Shown here piece after piece: positions 16,907-25,774 of a stretch of DNA of 64,000 bases. Origin of the DNA: Clostridia bacterium. Its GTDB lineage: Bacteria > Bacillota > Clostridia > Oscillospirales > CAG-272. A program made the translations under genes and the position numbers. Below the pieces are notes generated by a model. The model saw nothing but the letters and a program-made list of their open reading frames with translations, made no database searches and had not been told where the DNA came from. The stretch covers positions 1 to 64,000 of the forward strand of contig JAGAKG010000049.1 in NCBI GenBank assembly GCA_017625755.1, read 5' to 3'. Position 1 is the stretch's first letter; each line of letters starts with the position of its first letter.

Positions 16907-16937
16907 AAAGGATATACCCTTTTGCGGTATATCCTTT
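16907..16937 (-). terminator. Terminator of the dCMP deaminase-dnaI operon
   Basis: Perfect 12-bp stem (16907-16918 with 16926-16937); on the minus strand the 3' arm is followed by TTTTTGTTTT. It lies about 30 bases after the dnaI stop codon. Confidence 0.8.
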
Positions 16938-16968
16938 ATTATTTGCGTAAAATCGCCTTTTATTCCTA

Positions 16969-17952
16969 TTACTTGCCTCGCTTCGCGCCCGATATCTTCT
17001 GCTCTCTGATATCCTTTCCGAGGAACAGAACGGGAAGATATTCGCCAAACAGACGGCTGGTTATTCTGTCGCCGTAACGCGAATTAAGCTCCTGACGGTT
17101 CAGGTTCGTGTTGATTATCGTAGATTTTCTGTTTATAATACGCGTGTTTATCACATCGTAGAAGCAGGAAAGAGTGAACTGATTTGTCAGCTCTGTTCCG
17201 AAATCGTCGATTATAAGCAGGTCGGACTCGTAATATCTCGAGAGGTCGACCCTTTCGTCAGATCCTCTGTCGCCGAAGCGTCTCTCCTCAAAGTCGGATA
17301 TCATTGAGCAGGCGGAGACATAATGCACATCAAAGCCGCGTTCTATGACCTTGACCGCCACAGAGGTCGAGATATGTGTCTTGCCAAGTCCCGTATTTCC
17401 TATGAATATAAAATTCTTATATGTATTTTGGTCAAAGCCCTCGGCGTATTTTTTAAGCAGAGCGACCTCCTGCTTCATCATCGAGTAGGCTTCCTCGCTG
17501 TCGCGGTAGTAGTCGAGCGAAAAGTTTTCAAAGGACTGTGTCTGCATAAGTCCGTAAATGCCCGAGGAGCGATATCCCGCAAGTATGAGCTCCTTTTTCA
17601 TACAGCCGCACATCTTGGTGTCGACATATCCCGTATCTCCGCAAAGCTCGCATTCATAATGAACATCGGTGTAATCCTCTGGATAACCGTATGCGGCGAG
17701 CAGCTTAGCCCTCTCGCCCAGGAGCCTTTCGTTCTCCCGACGAAGCTCACTTATGCGCTCCTCGGCGTTATTACTGCACACCGCGCCCATAATTTTTGCC
17801 GCGGTTCCCGCAAGTATGCCGTCAAGCGTTTTCAGCTCGGGAATCTTTTCGTAAAGCTCTCTGGCGCGCGCGTCTGCCGCCTCTCTCGCTTTAAGATATT
17901 TTTTTGAGTATTCCTCGCGAATTCTTATAAAATCACTTCTGTTATATGCCAT
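16969..17952 (-). CDS. DnaI/DnaC-type helicase loader ATPase
   Basis: A 327-residue AAA+ ATPase that loads the replicative helicase DnaB/DnaC. A helical N-terminal part (about 1-100) is followed by a zinc-binding motif CELCGDTGYVDTKMCGC (about 100-116). The ATPase core has Walker A GNTGLGKTH (about residues 185-193), Walker B LLIIDDFGTE, an INTNL sensor 1 and ITSRLFGEY before the C-terminus. It directly follows the DnaD-domain gene, its known partner in primosome assembly in Firmicutes. It is the last gene of the minus-strand operon. Confidence 0.9.
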   Translation of the reverse strand: MAYNRSDFIRIREEYSKKYLKAREAADARARELYEKIPELKTLDGILAGTAAKIMGAVCSNNAEERISELRRENERLLGERAKLLAAYGYPEDYTDVHYECELCGDTGYVDTKMCGCMKKELILAGYRSSGIYGLMQTQSFENFSLDYYRDSEEAYSMMKQEVALLKKYAEGFDQNTYKNFIFIGNTGLGKTHISTSVAVKVIERGFDVHYVSACSMISDFEERRFGDRGSDERVDLSRYYESDLLIIDDFGTELTNQFTLSCFYDVINTRIINRKSTIINTNLNRQELNSRYGDRITSRLFGEYLPVLFLGKDIREQKISGAKRGK

Positions 17953-17978
17953 AAGTAGTATCCTTTCGGATTTATTTT

Positions 17979-18989
17979 TTAAATCTCGTCAAATGTTCGC
18001 TTGAGCGCCGCGGCAAAAAACTCGTCGGTATCAAAGCTCTTGTCCTGACCCTTTGCCGCCTTAGCCTTTGCCCGTCTTTCCTCCTCCGCCGCAACGATAG
18101 CGTCGTATGTGCGCAATCCGTCGTTATACCAATTTGTCAGAATCGTATTTGCGTAGGCGGGGAGTGGCTCGTGGGTATTGTCGACCGTTATGTCATAGGC
18201 AAGTCGTATGCAATCGACATCGTATCCCATAACCTCTATCCAGGACTGTAAAAATTTCTTTTCTTTAGCAGTGAGCGCTCTGCCGCTCATACCGAACATA
18301 GCCACGACAGCCGCTTCGGTCTTTGCGTTTTCCTCCATCTGACGGAACTTCTTTTGCAACGCCTCAGGGGTAGTGATCCCCTCGTCATAAAGCGCGAATG
18401 CCATCTGCTCGGCGTATCTGAGCGACTTCTTTCCTTTTTGCTTGACATGTGAGAGCAGAAGAATCACGCTCGCCTCGTCAAAGCCTATATAATCGACCAT
18501 TCCGACGAGTATATTTATTTCGTGCGTGTTGAACACCTTTCCGAAAACTCTCTGCGCCTCGTCGATAAACTCGGCGGTTATATGTCTGCGCTCAATAAGC
18601 TCGGCAAGCTCGGCTGATGAGTACGAGGGTATCTCGCTCGCTCTCTCGAGCTTACCGCCCCTGTGCGCGTCGGACACAGCTTCCTGCGCCGCCTTTTTCG
18701 GCTTGCTCTCAGAGTCCGCGCCCTCGGTTTTATTTGAGCTTTTCGTGTTCTTTTTCCCTTTTTTGAGCAAGCCCGCTCCGCACCAGTATTTTACCGACGC
18801 GTCAAACTCGCTCTCGCTAAGCTCGAGTGTCTCGCAAAGCTTCGCGAGGTCTGTATCCTCTCCGTCGAGCAGAGCAAGTGTCAGCATCACGCGCAGGTCG
18901 TTTTCATCTGCCGCCTTGAGCGACTCGAGAAAGCTGTCGGGAAGGCGAGTCTCCTTATATTTCAAATTTATTTTTTCGTTCTTTTTCAT
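17979..18989 (-). CDS. DnaD-domain replication initiation protein
   Basis: A 336-residue protein. The N-terminal winged-helix-like region (about 1-80) is followed by a low-complexity linker rich in Lys, Ser and Glu (about 80-130). Two DnaD C-terminal-type helical domains follow. The first includes FGKVFNTHEINILVGMVDYIGFDEASVILLLSHV; the second, WIEVMGYDVDCIRLAYDITVDNTHEPLPAYANTILTNWYNDGL, contains the family's conserved YxxxIL/W signature. DnaD-like proteins act in primosome assembly with DnaI and DnaB. The start overlaps the rex stop by four bases, so the two are translationally coupled. Confidence 0.88.
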   Translation of the reverse strand: MKKNEKINLKYKETRLPDSFLESLKAADENDLRVMLTLALLDGEDTDLAKLCETLELSESEFDASVKYWCGAGLLKKGKKNTKSSNKTEGADSESKPKKAAQEAVSDAHRGGKLERASEIPSYSSAELAELIERRHITAEFIDEAQRVFGKVFNTHEINILVGMVDYIGFDEASVILLLSHVKQKGKKSLRYAEQMAFALYDEGITTPEALQKKFRQMEENAKTEAAVVAMFGMSGRALTAKEKKFLQSWIEVMGYDVDCIRLAYDITVDNTHEPLPAYANTILTNWYNDGLRTYDAIVAAEEERRAKAKAAKGQDKSFDTDEFFAAALKRTFDEI

Positions 18990-19696
18990 TTTGCGGAACT
19001 GTCTCCGTTATCTTTTTTTCTTGCTATCTCATAGCAGAGTGTCATCAGAGAGTCGCCGATATGCACATTTTCGATAACTATATCCGATTCGAGCTTCAGC
19101 TCTTTCCCCGTGAAGTTCCATATACCGCCGATGTTCGTCCTTGTCAGACGCTCGGCAGTCTCCTGCGCAAACTCCTTGGGCATAGTGAGTATAGCAATGT
19201 CTATGGCGTAATCCTCGAATATCCTCTCGATATCCGAGACATTGAAAATTCTGATATGTCCGAGCCTCTTTCCCACGAGGCTCTCATCGACATCGAACAT
19301 AGCCACGACATCGACTCCTCTTTTCTCGAACATAGGACTCTTTACGAGTGCGCTTCCGAGATTTCCCGCGCCGATCACCGCCGCGCGGAAGCCGCAGCCC
19401 ACGCCGAGTATTTCACAAATCTTGGTATAAAGATAGTTTACATTATATCCGTAGCCCTGCTGACCGAAGCCGCCGAAGCAGTTCAGGTCCTGCCTTATCT
19501 GCGACGCGGTGACATTCATCATTTTCGAAAGCTCGGCAGAGCTGACTCGCGTCTTGCCCATTCGTATAAGCTCACGCAGATATCTGAAATATCTGGGCAG
19601 ACGCTTGATGACTGCGGGGGAGACAGCGTGCTTTTCGGCGTCTATGGCAGACACATCTATCTCAATATCGTCAAAAATATCCTTTTCGTTTTTCAT
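18986..19696 (-). CDS. rex: Redox-sensing transcriptional repressor Rex
   Basis: A 236-residue NADH-sensing repressor of fermentation and respiration genes. The N-terminal winged helix is typical: AVIKRLPRYFRYLREL, SSAELSKMMNVTASQIRQDLNCFGGFGQQGYGYNV. It is followed by a Rossmann domain with GAGNLGSAL (about residues 110-118). The C-terminal domain-swap helix ends with MTLCYEIARKK. An N-terminal extension of about 25 acidic residues precedes the usual start. It lies within an operon with tsaD upstream and dnaD/dnaI downstream. No full Rex operator (TTGTTAA-N4-TTAACAA) was seen in the window. Confidence 0.95.
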   Translation of the reverse strand: MKNEKDIFDDIEIDVSAIDAEKHAVSPAVIKRLPRYFRYLRELIRMGKTRVSSAELSKMMNVTASQIRQDLNCFGGFGQQGYGYNVNYLYTKICEILGVGCGFRAAVIGAGNLGSALVKSPMFEKRGVDVVAMFDVDESLVGKRLGHIRIFNVSDIERIFEDYAIDIAILTMPKEFAQETAERLTRTNIGGIWNFTGKELKLESDIVIENVHIGDSLMTLCYEIARKKDNGDSSAK

Positions 19697-19744
19697 TTTT
19701 TACAAATTATCCTTTCAAACAAGTTGGGATAGCCCGAGACAAAT

Positions 19745-20755
19745 TCACATATTGTCATTCGCCGAGGCGTTGAGGTCGACCGAGGCAAGGTTGCCTATCT
19801 CATACTCGAAAAATCCTGCCGCCGCTACCATCGCGGCATTGTCTCCGCAAAGCGAGAGACTCGGTACACACAGACGCACCCCGCGTCTTTCACACATAGC
19901 GCCAAGCTCTCGGCGTATATGCGAGTTTGCGGCAACTCCGCCCGCGAGGACGAGTGTCCTCGAGCCTGTTCTGTCAAGCGCCGCAGATGCCTTCTTGACT
20001 ATCGCCTTGACGATGGCGTGTGTATAGGAAGCGGCAAGGTCGCCCACATCGGGCTCCTCTCCGCGCTGTTTTGCGCTGTTTATATAATTGAGCGCGGCGG
20101 TCTTTATACCGCTGAAGGAAAAATCAAGATTGTCGCCCGAAAGCGCGGGAGACGGAAGATTTACCGCAAGGGGATTTCCGCCGTAGGATACCCTGTCAAA
20201 CTCAGCTCCGCCCGGATACGGCATGCCGAGAACCCTCGCTACCTTGTCGAACGCCTCGCCTGCCGCGTCATCGCGCGTTGAGCCGATAGTTTTAAAATCG
20301 GTATACGAGCTTATCTCGTAAATCGAGGTATGTCCACCCGACACCACCATAGCGGTAAATGGCGGCTCAAGCTCGGGGTATTCAAGATACGCCGCGGCAA
20401 CATGCGCCTTGACATGATTTACCGCCACGAGCGGAATATTATTCGCAAACGCCAAGGATTTGGCAAAATTCACTCCCACGATAAGCGCCCCGATAAGCCC
20501 CGGGTGAGAGGTAACGGCAACCGCCCCTATATCCGAGAGCTTCACTCCCGCTTCATCGAGCGCGCGATATGTTATCCCCGATATCGCCTCGATATGCGCT
20601 CTGCTGGCTATCTCGGGCACGACGCCGCCGTAAAGTCTGTGAATTTCTATCTGTGACGCAACGATATTTGAAAGTATCTGCCGCTTGCCGTTCTCCATTC
20701 TGACGACCGCCGCAGAGGTCTCGTCACACGAGCTTTCAAGTCCCAATATCAACAT
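19745..20755 (-). CDS. tsaD: tRNA N6-adenosine threonylcarbamoyltransferase TsaD
   Basis: A 336-residue ASKHA-fold enzyme that transfers threonylcarbamoyl to A37 of ANN-reading tRNAs. Intact marks: LGLESSCDETS at the N-terminus, metal ligands His114 and His118 (HVKAH), VSGGHT near 139, LAGGVAANSHIRREL and the final CGDNAAMVA. It needs TsaB and TsaE, which are often adjacent but are not in this window. The rimI gene ends 21 bases upstream and rex starts 49 bases downstream on the same strand. Confidence 0.96.
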   Translation of the reverse strand: MLILGLESSCDETSAAVVRMENGKRQILSNIVASQIEIHRLYGGVVPEIASRAHIEAISGITYRALDEAGVKLSDIGAVAVTSHPGLIGALIVGVNFAKSLAFANNIPLVAVNHVKAHVAAAYLEYPELEPPFTAMVVSGGHTSIYEISSYTDFKTIGSTRDDAAGEAFDKVARVLGMPYPGGAEFDRVSYGGNPLAVNLPSPALSGDNLDFSFSGIKTAALNYINSAKQRGEEPDVGDLAASYTHAIVKAIVKKASAALDRTGSRTLVLAGGVAANSHIRRELGAMCERRGVRLCVPSLSLCGDNAAMVAAAGFFEYEIGNLASVDLNASANDNM

Positions 20756-20776
20756 TTTATTTTCGCACCATTTTCT

Positions 20777-21220
20777 TTAAGTCAAATTTTTTATCATAAC
20801 TACCGCGTTCTCGGTCGGCTGACGGTAAAAATTCTTTCGCAGTCCCGACTCGCGGTAGCCCTGCTTTTTGTAAAGCCCTATTGCGGGCAGATTGCTCTCT
20901 CTGACCTCGAGAGATATCGAGATTATTCCCTCCGTGCGGCAAAAATCCTCCGCCGCGCAAAGGAGCGACGCCCCAAAGCCCTGTCCTCTGTATCCCTCTC
21001 TCACCGCCAGATTTATTATCTGCAGCTCGTCAAGCGCTCTCTGCGCGCTGAGGTATCCTATTACCTCGCCCGAAGCTGTCACCAAAACGAAAGACGGGTA
21101 ATCCTCGGTGAGCAAAATAGCCAGACTGCCCTCCGACCACGGCTCGGAGAAAAACTTTCTCTCAAGCTCAGCCACCTGACCGATATGCTCCTTTGCAAAC
21201 CGAGAGAGGCGGACTCCCAT
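20777..21220 (-). CDS. rimI: Ribosomal protein S18 alanine N-acetyltransferase RimI
   Basis: A 147-residue GNAT acetyltransferase. The acetyl-CoA loop is seen in VREGYRGQGFGASLL (R/Q-x-x-G-x-G/A pattern) around residues 76-90. Substrate and fold marks FFSEPWSEGSLAILL and LEVRESNLPAIGLYKKQGYRESGLRKNFY fit RimI. Adjacent tsaD supports this over other GNATs, since rimI commonly sits in the tsa cluster. The ATG at 21220 gives the usual RimI N-terminus; an in-frame ATG at 21238 overlaps the preceding lipoprotein gene and has no better ribosome-binding site, so the start is uncertain. Confidence 0.85.
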   Translation of the reverse strand: MGVRLSRFAKEHIGQVAELERKFFSEPWSEGSLAILLTEDYPSFVLVTASGEVIGYLSAQRALDELQIINLAVREGYRGQGFGASLLCAAEDFCRTEGIISISLEVRESNLPAIGLYKKQGYRESGLRKNFYRQPTENAVVMIKNLT

Positions 21221-21224
21221 TTTA

Positions 21225-21890
21225 TCAGGACAGCTCATTGATGTATTTTACGAGGGCATCGGGAGCCTGAACGAACCTGTCCTCGAATCTGTTGTAAAGA
21301 AAATCCTTGCCGTAATTTTTCTCGGTACCGTCGGTTTCCTTAACGGTATAATCCTCGGCGTATCTGACGAACACCACCGAGTAAAATACTCCGATAGAGC
21401 TATCGGCAAATCTTATTTTATAGGTCAGCGCGGGGGTGTTGCCGCGATAATATATGCTGTCTGCGCTGACATAGGCGCTGACGATATCCGAAATATCCTC
21501 GGCGCTCTGCACCTTGGTGCGAGTTACCGTCGTGTTCGTCTCGACGCAGATGTTTATATAGGATATCTCCATCTCGTCAAGCGAGGGAAGCTCAACTCCG
21601 TCAGCATAAAATACCGTTCCGCCCTCCTCGCAGATCCAGTTAAGAGGATTCTGACCCTCTATCTCGTAGAAGCTCACATTTTCCGACTCTCCGTACACCT
21701 CGCTACCGACCGATATCGGCTCGTAGCAGGCGGGAGCCGCCTCGTAGGAGACATCTGTTTTCTTGTCCTTATACACCGCTCCGTCCGCCTCGAACTTGTT
21801 TCCCTTCGAGCAGGAGCAGAGCAGGGTGAGAAGAATACACGCCGCGCAGACTATACACAGTATACGGGCGCCTCTTTTTCTGTAAGTCAT
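21225..21890 (-). CDS. Lipoprotein of unknown function
   Basis: A 221-residue secreted lipoprotein. A basic N-terminus and hydrophobic stretch end in a lipobox LCSC with Cys27 as the predicted lipidated residue. The mature part has mixed alpha/beta character with a Tyr- and acid-rich sequence and no recognised domain. It is the second gene in the operon between the dCMP deaminase gene and rimI. Functional inference from these neighbours is not warranted. Confidence 0.75.
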   Translation of the reverse strand: MTYRKRGARILCIVCAACILLTLLCSCSKGNKFEADGAVYKDKKTDVSYEAAPACYEPISVGSEVYGESENVSFYEIEGQNPLNWICEEGGTVFYADGVELPSLDEMEISYINICVETNTTVTRTKVQSAEDISDIVSAYVSADSIYYRGNTPALTYKIRFADSSIGVFYSVVFVRYAEDYTVKETDGTEKNYGKDFLYNRFEDRFVQAPDALVKYINELS

Positions 21891-21902
21891 TTTGCCTCCG
21901 TA

Positions 21903-22391
21903 TCAATATCCGAAAATTCCGCTCAGAGAGTCGTCGTTCTCTATCCAGTCGTTGACATCTATTATTCTGAATTCGTCCTTGGTATCTCTTATCACAACGG
22001 TCGAAATTCCCGCGTTGATTACCTGACGCTTGCACATCATACAGCTGCTCGTGCCCGAGACGATAGAGTGGTCTGACGGCTCGATACAAGCGATATATAT
22101 AGTCGCTCCGAGCATCCGCTCGCGCGCCGCCGCGATAATTGCGTTCGCCTCTGCGTGAACCGAACGGCACATCTCGTATCTCTCTCCTCTGGGAATGTTC
22201 AGTTTATCTCTCATACAGTACTTGATGTCACAGCAATTCTTGCGTCCTCTGGGCGCGCCGTTATATCCCGTGGATACGATAACATCGTCCTTCACGATTA
22301 TCGCGCCGTACATCTTTCGCAAGCAGGTGCTGCGCTCGGCAACGGTCTGGGCAATATCAAGGTAATAGTTATGCTTTGATACTCTGTCCAT
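21903..22391 (-). CDS. Deoxycytidylate (dCMP) deaminase family protein
   Basis: A 162-residue zinc-dependent cytidine deaminase-fold protein. The HAEANAI motif (His and catalytic Glu, about residues 80-86) and the SCMMCKR pair of zinc cysteines (about 112-118) are complete. GYNGAPRG near 42 is typical of dCMP deaminases (ComEB type), which supply dUMP for thymidylate synthesis. It is the first gene of a seven-gene minus-strand operon reaching dnaI, with a good sigma-A promoter upstream. Confidence 0.9.
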   Translation of the reverse strand: MDRVSKHNYYLDIAQTVAERSTCLRKMYGAIIVKDDVIVSTGYNGAPRGRKNCCDIKYCMRDKLNIPRGERYEMCRSVHAEANAIIAAARERMLGATIYIACIEPSDHSIVSGTSSCMMCKRQVINAGISTVVIRDTKDEFRIIDVNDWIENDDSLSGIFGY

Positions 22392-22448
22392 AATAAAAAT
22401 ATCCTTTCATTTGTGTCGGGCTTGTCCGACGAATAGTTATTCACAATA

Positions 22449-22477
22449 ATTATATTACTTTTTTACGCATAAATCAA
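22449..22477 (-). promoter_or_regulatory. Promoter of the dCMP deaminase-rex-dnaI operon
   Basis: On the minus strand TTGATT (22472-22477), 17-bp spacer, TATAAT (22449-22454). It lies back to back with the plus-strand promoter at 22507-22535. Confidence 0.75.
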
Positions 22478-22506
22478 GCCTTTTAGATAAAAAACGAATT
22501 ATAATA

Positions 22507-22535
22507 TTTACAAACGAAAAAAAGTGTGCTAAAAT
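22507..22535 (+). promoter_or_regulatory. Promoter of the LRR lipoprotein gene
   Basis: TTTACA (22507-22512), 17-bp spacer, TAAAAT (22530-22535). Confidence 0.65.
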
Positions 22536-22578
22536 TAGAAAGTAAAGAGAACCCGCATAATACCTTACGGAGGAAGAT

Positions 22579-24117
22579 ATGAAAAGAAAAATATTGCTTG
22601 CGCTCATAGCACTTCTGCTCGTTACACTAGCGATATCGGCTTGCGGTAAAGAGTCCGATAACCCCGAAACGACGGTAAGTACCACCGAGCGGACCACCGC
22701 TGAAACGACGGCGGGTACGACGAACGGAGACGACGACAAGCACAAGCCCGAAACGGTATCTGTTGAATACTATAACGGCGACGAGCTTATCAAAACCGAT
22801 TCGGCGAGCCTAAACTCGGAGCTTGCTCTGACATACACGGCGGACGCGCCCGAGGGATATAGCTTCAGCGGTTGGAAATACGAAAACGGCGAGCCCTGCG
22901 GAGATAAGATAACACTTACTAAGAGTATCAAGCTCTACGCCGACTTTACCGCAAATACATATACAGTCACCTACAACGCCGACGGTGGCGATATAGCTGC
23001 CGAGAACGCGACGGTAACATACCGAGAGAGCTTCACCCTTGCGGTTCCCACGCGCGCGGATTATATCTTTGAGGGCTGGTTCGACGGCACGACTAAAGTA
23101 ACCGACGCTGAGGGAAAAAGCCTTGCTGAGTGGACATTCCTCTCAAACAAGGAGCTTGTTGCAAGCTGGCTCCCCGTGCGCAATCTTTCCCTCACAAACG
23201 CTGACAGCGCGGCAGGCTCGATAGGCGGAGCGGGAAAATATTACGAGGGACAGAGCGTGACCGCCACGGCAACCCCGAACCTCGGATACAGCTTCATCGG
23301 CTGGTACGACGGAGAGGATATGGTAAGCGAGGATATGGAATATACCTTTACCATAACCCTCAGCGACCGCGCATACGAGGCAAGATGGGAGGAAAAGAGC
23401 GAAATGGCTCCTTTCGTATTCACCTCGACCGCAGACACTTGCGTTATCACGGGACTGAAGGACGGTGACGCGACAGAGATATATCTGCCGAGCTTCGTCA
23501 CCGAAATTGCGGACCGAGCATTTGAGGGAAGCGCGGCAACGGTATTCGTTGAATATAAGGGCGGAAAATATCGCGGTAACGCAGAAAACTTCTATCACAC
23601 GATTTATGAGATAACCGACAAGACTGTTACCTCGTTCGAGCTTCACCCCTCGACAAAGGTGGTAGGCTCCTCGCTTTTCATCGGTTGCATCGAGCTTGCG
23701 ACGGTATCGTTTCCCACGGGGCTTGAAAGCATCGGCGAGGGCGCGTTCAACGGCTGTACCTCGCTTCGCGAGATAACCATTCCCGAGGGAGTGGTAAGCA
23801 TAGCCGAGCATGCCTTCAACGGTTGCTCAAAGCTTGAGAGCGTTATTTTCCCCGAAAGCCTGACGACCATCGGAAACTTCGCGTTCAACGGTTGCGTCAA
23901 GCTCACAAGCATAGAGCTTCCCGCAAAGCTCGAGAGAATAGGCGTTTGGGCGTTCCAGAAATGCGACGCGCTGACAAGCGTTGATTTCGGCGTCACAGAG
24001 GATTGGGTAGCGGGTATCGTTTCGATAGAGTCCGCAGACCTTTCCGATACGGCTACGGCGGCAAAATATCTGACTACGACATATTACAGCTCACTCTGGC
24101 GCAGAGGCGTGCAGTAA
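22579..24117 (+). CDS. Lipoprotein with InlB-type and BspA-type leucine-rich repeats
   Basis: A 512-residue surface lipoprotein. The signal sequence ends in ISAC with Cys22 as lipid anchor. A Thr/Glu-rich linker (about 30-55) follows. Three Listeria-Bacteroides (InlB B) repeats are recognisable by FSGW, FEGW and FIGW motifs with TVTYNADGG (about 65-275). The C-terminal part (about 330-490) holds LRR_5/BspA repeats of roughly 23 residues (SIGEGAFNGCTSLREITIPEGV, SIAEHAFNGCSKLESVIFPESL and so on). Such proteins usually bind surfaces, hosts or other cells; no enzyme domain is visible. GGAGG precedes the start, and a terminator follows. Confidence 0.88.
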   Translation: MKRKILLALIALLLVTLAISACGKESDNPETTVSTTERTTAETTAGTTNGDDDKHKPETVSVEYYNGDELIKTDSASLNSELALTYTADAPEGYSFSGWKYENGEPCGDKITLTKSIKLYADFTANTYTVTYNADGGDIAAENATVTYRESFTLAVPTRADYIFEGWFDGTTKVTDAEGKSLAEWTFLSNKELVASWLPVRNLSLTNADSAAGSIGGAGKYYEGQSVTATATPNLGYSFIGWYDGEDMVSEDMEYTFTITLSDRAYEARWEEKSEMAPFVFTSTADTCVITGLKDGDATEIYLPSFVTEIADRAFEGSAATVFVEYKGGKYRGNAENFYHTIYEITDKTVTSFELHPSTKVVGSSLFIGCIELATVSFPTGLESIGEGAFNGCTSLREITIPEGVVSIAEHAFNGCSKLESVIFPESLTTIGNFAFNGCVKLTSIELPAKLERIGVWAFQKCDALTSVDFGVTEDWVAGIVSIESADLSDTATAAKYLTTTYYSSLWRRGVQ

Positions 24118-24133
24118 GAAAATAAAAATTTAG

Positions 24134-24162
24134 CCTGCGGTATCGCGTTGCGGTACCGCAGG
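24134..24162 (+). terminator. Terminator of the LRR lipoprotein gene
   Basis: CCTGCGGTA (24134-24142) pairs with TACCGCAGG (24154-24162), followed by ATTTTCTC. Confidence 0.7.
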
Positions 24163-24206
24163 ATTTTCTCATTATCATATTATTTAAAAATATTTCACTT
24201 TTTACC

Positions 24207-24235
24207 TTGACATATCGCAATTAAAGTGCTATAAT
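24207..24235 (+). promoter_or_regulatory. Sigma-A promoter of the antiporter gene
   Basis: TTGACA (24207-24212), 17-bp spacer, TATAAT (24230-24235): a full consensus promoter. Confidence 0.85.
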
Positions 24236-24282
24236 TCATAGGTTCAAAATGACTAAAAAGACTTTTTTTACGGAGGCATATT

Positions 24283-25572
24283 ATGCAGGCTCTTCTCAGT
24301 TTGTCTATTGCTCTTTTTGCGGGACTTATGCTGTCCCGTCTGGCGAAGCTCGCAAAGCTTCCCGCAGTTACCGCGTACCTTATCGCGGGTATTCTGGTCG
24401 GACCGTATCTTCTCGGCTCGCTCGGAATTTCGGGACTTGGATTTACGAGTATGGAAAATGTAAAGGCGTTTTCTCTGCTCTCCGATGTGGCGCTCGGATT
24501 TATCGCGTTCTCTATCGGAAACGAGTTCCGTTTATCTCAGCTGAAAAAAACGGGTAAGCAGGCAACGGTTATAGGTATATTTCAGGCGGTAGTTACCACA
24601 CTGGTGGTTGACGCTATCCTTATCGGACTTCACTTCGCGATGCCCGACAAGCTCTCGCTCCCCGCGGCAATAATTCTCGGAGCGATAGCCTCGGCAACCG
24701 CTCCAGCGGCAACTCTTATGGTCGTTCGTCAGTATAAGGCGAAGGGCCCGCTTACCGACATTCTTCTCCCCGTCGTAGCGCTTGACGACGCGGTTGGACT
24801 TATGCTCTTTGCGGCGTCCTTCGGCGTGGCAAAGGCACTTATGTCGGGCAAGGTCGATATTATCTCTATAATTGTTGAGCCTATTCTGGAGATAGTTCTC
24901 TCGCTCCTGCTCGGTCTTATTATGGGACTGTTGTTCACCTTCTGCGAGAAATTCTTCCATTCAAATTCAAAGAGACTTTCAATGTCGGTGACCTTCGTTT
25001 TCCTCACAGTCGCGCTCTCTATGATGAAATTTGAGATCGGCGGTATACACATTGGATTTTCCTCTCTGCTCGTTTGTATGATGCTAGGAACGATTTTCTG
25101 CAATGTCTGCGATTTCTCTCCCGAGCTTATGGGGCGAGTTGACAGATGGACCGCTCCGCTGTTCATTCTCTTTTTCGTACTGAGTGGTGCCGAGCTTGAG
25201 CTTTCGGTGTTCGCGGATGTGGCGATAGTTGTAGTAGGCTTGGTCTATATTCTCGCGCGCTCCCTTGGAAAGTATAGCGGAGCATTCCTGAGCGCAAAGT
25301 CGGTCAAGTGTGACAGCAATATAGTGAAATATCTCGGAGTTACCCTGCTTCCGCAGGCAGGAGTCGCCCTTGGTATGGCTATCAAGGCGGAACAGCTCGG
25401 CCCCGAGGGTGCCATAGTTGCTAACATCACTCTTTTCGCGGTTTTGATATACGAGCTTGTAGGCCCTATGCTCACAAAGATTGCTCTGCTTAAGGCAGGC
25501 GATATCCGCCCCGAGGGTAAGGTCAGCGCCCGCGAGGAGGCAAAAAAGGCTCTCGCGGAAAAGAAAGATTAA
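24283..25572 (+). CDS. Cation:proton antiporter, CPA2 (Kef-like) family
   Basis: A 429-residue polytopic membrane protein with about 12 helices. CPA2 marks: LPAVTAYLIAGILVGPYLLG near the N-terminus, SDVALGFIAFSIGNEF, the unwound-helix region ATAPAATLMVVRQYKAKGPLTDILLPVVALDDAVGL with the DD pair of the transport site, and a C-terminal LPQAGVALGMAI. No TrkA-N/RCK domain is attached, unlike full KefC. It most likely exchanges Na+ or K+ for protons. It is monocistronic between its own promoter and terminator and is convergent with the V-ATPase operon. Confidence 0.88.
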   Translation: MQALLSLSIALFAGLMLSRLAKLAKLPAVTAYLIAGILVGPYLLGSLGISGLGFTSMENVKAFSLLSDVALGFIAFSIGNEFRLSQLKKTGKQATVIGIFQAVVTTLVVDAILIGLHFAMPDKLSLPAAIILGAIASATAPAATLMVVRQYKAKGPLTDILLPVVALDDAVGLMLFAASFGVAKALMSGKVDIISIIVEPILEIVLSLLLGLIMGLLFTFCEKFFHSNSKRLSMSVTFVFLTVALSMMKFEIGGIHIGFSSLLVCMMLGTIFCNVCDFSPELMGRVDRWTAPLFILFFVLSGAELELSVFADVAIVVVGLVYILARSLGKYSGAFLSAKSVKCDSNIVKYLGVTLLPQAGVALGMAIKAEQLGPEGAIVANITLFAVLIYELVGPMLTKIALLKAGDIRPEGKVSAREEAKKALAEKKD

Positions 25573-25614
25573 AGTAAAGCTTTATTTGAAAACAGATAAA
25601 AAATATCATATCGG

Positions 25615-25642
25615 AAGCCCGAGCCGTGAAAGGCTCGGGCTT
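25615..25642 (+). terminator. Terminator of the antiporter gene
   Basis: AAGCCCGAGCC (25615-25625) pairs perfectly with GGCTCGGGCTT (25632-25642) around GTGAAA. Confidence 0.75.
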
Positions 25643-25714
25643 TGCGTTTGGGGTGTAAATATACGAAAAAATTAAAAATCCCCACTCTTTAAGATTTTTG
25701 AAAGGAGAGGGGGT

Positions 25715-25762
25715 GCAGGGGGAGAGGAGAGCTTTTTGCAAAAAGCTCTCCTCTCCCCCTGC
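25715..25762. terminator. Perfect 48-bp palindrome between convergent genes
   Basis: A 24-bp inverted repeat with no spacer (core AGCTTTTTGCAAAAAGCT, arms rich in GGGGGAGAGG), located 12 bp after the stop of the V-ATPase subunit D gene (minus). It resembles the G-rich repeat hairpins elsewhere in this window and may end transcription from either side. Confidence 0.7.
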
Positions 25763-25774
25763 CATTATTATTAT

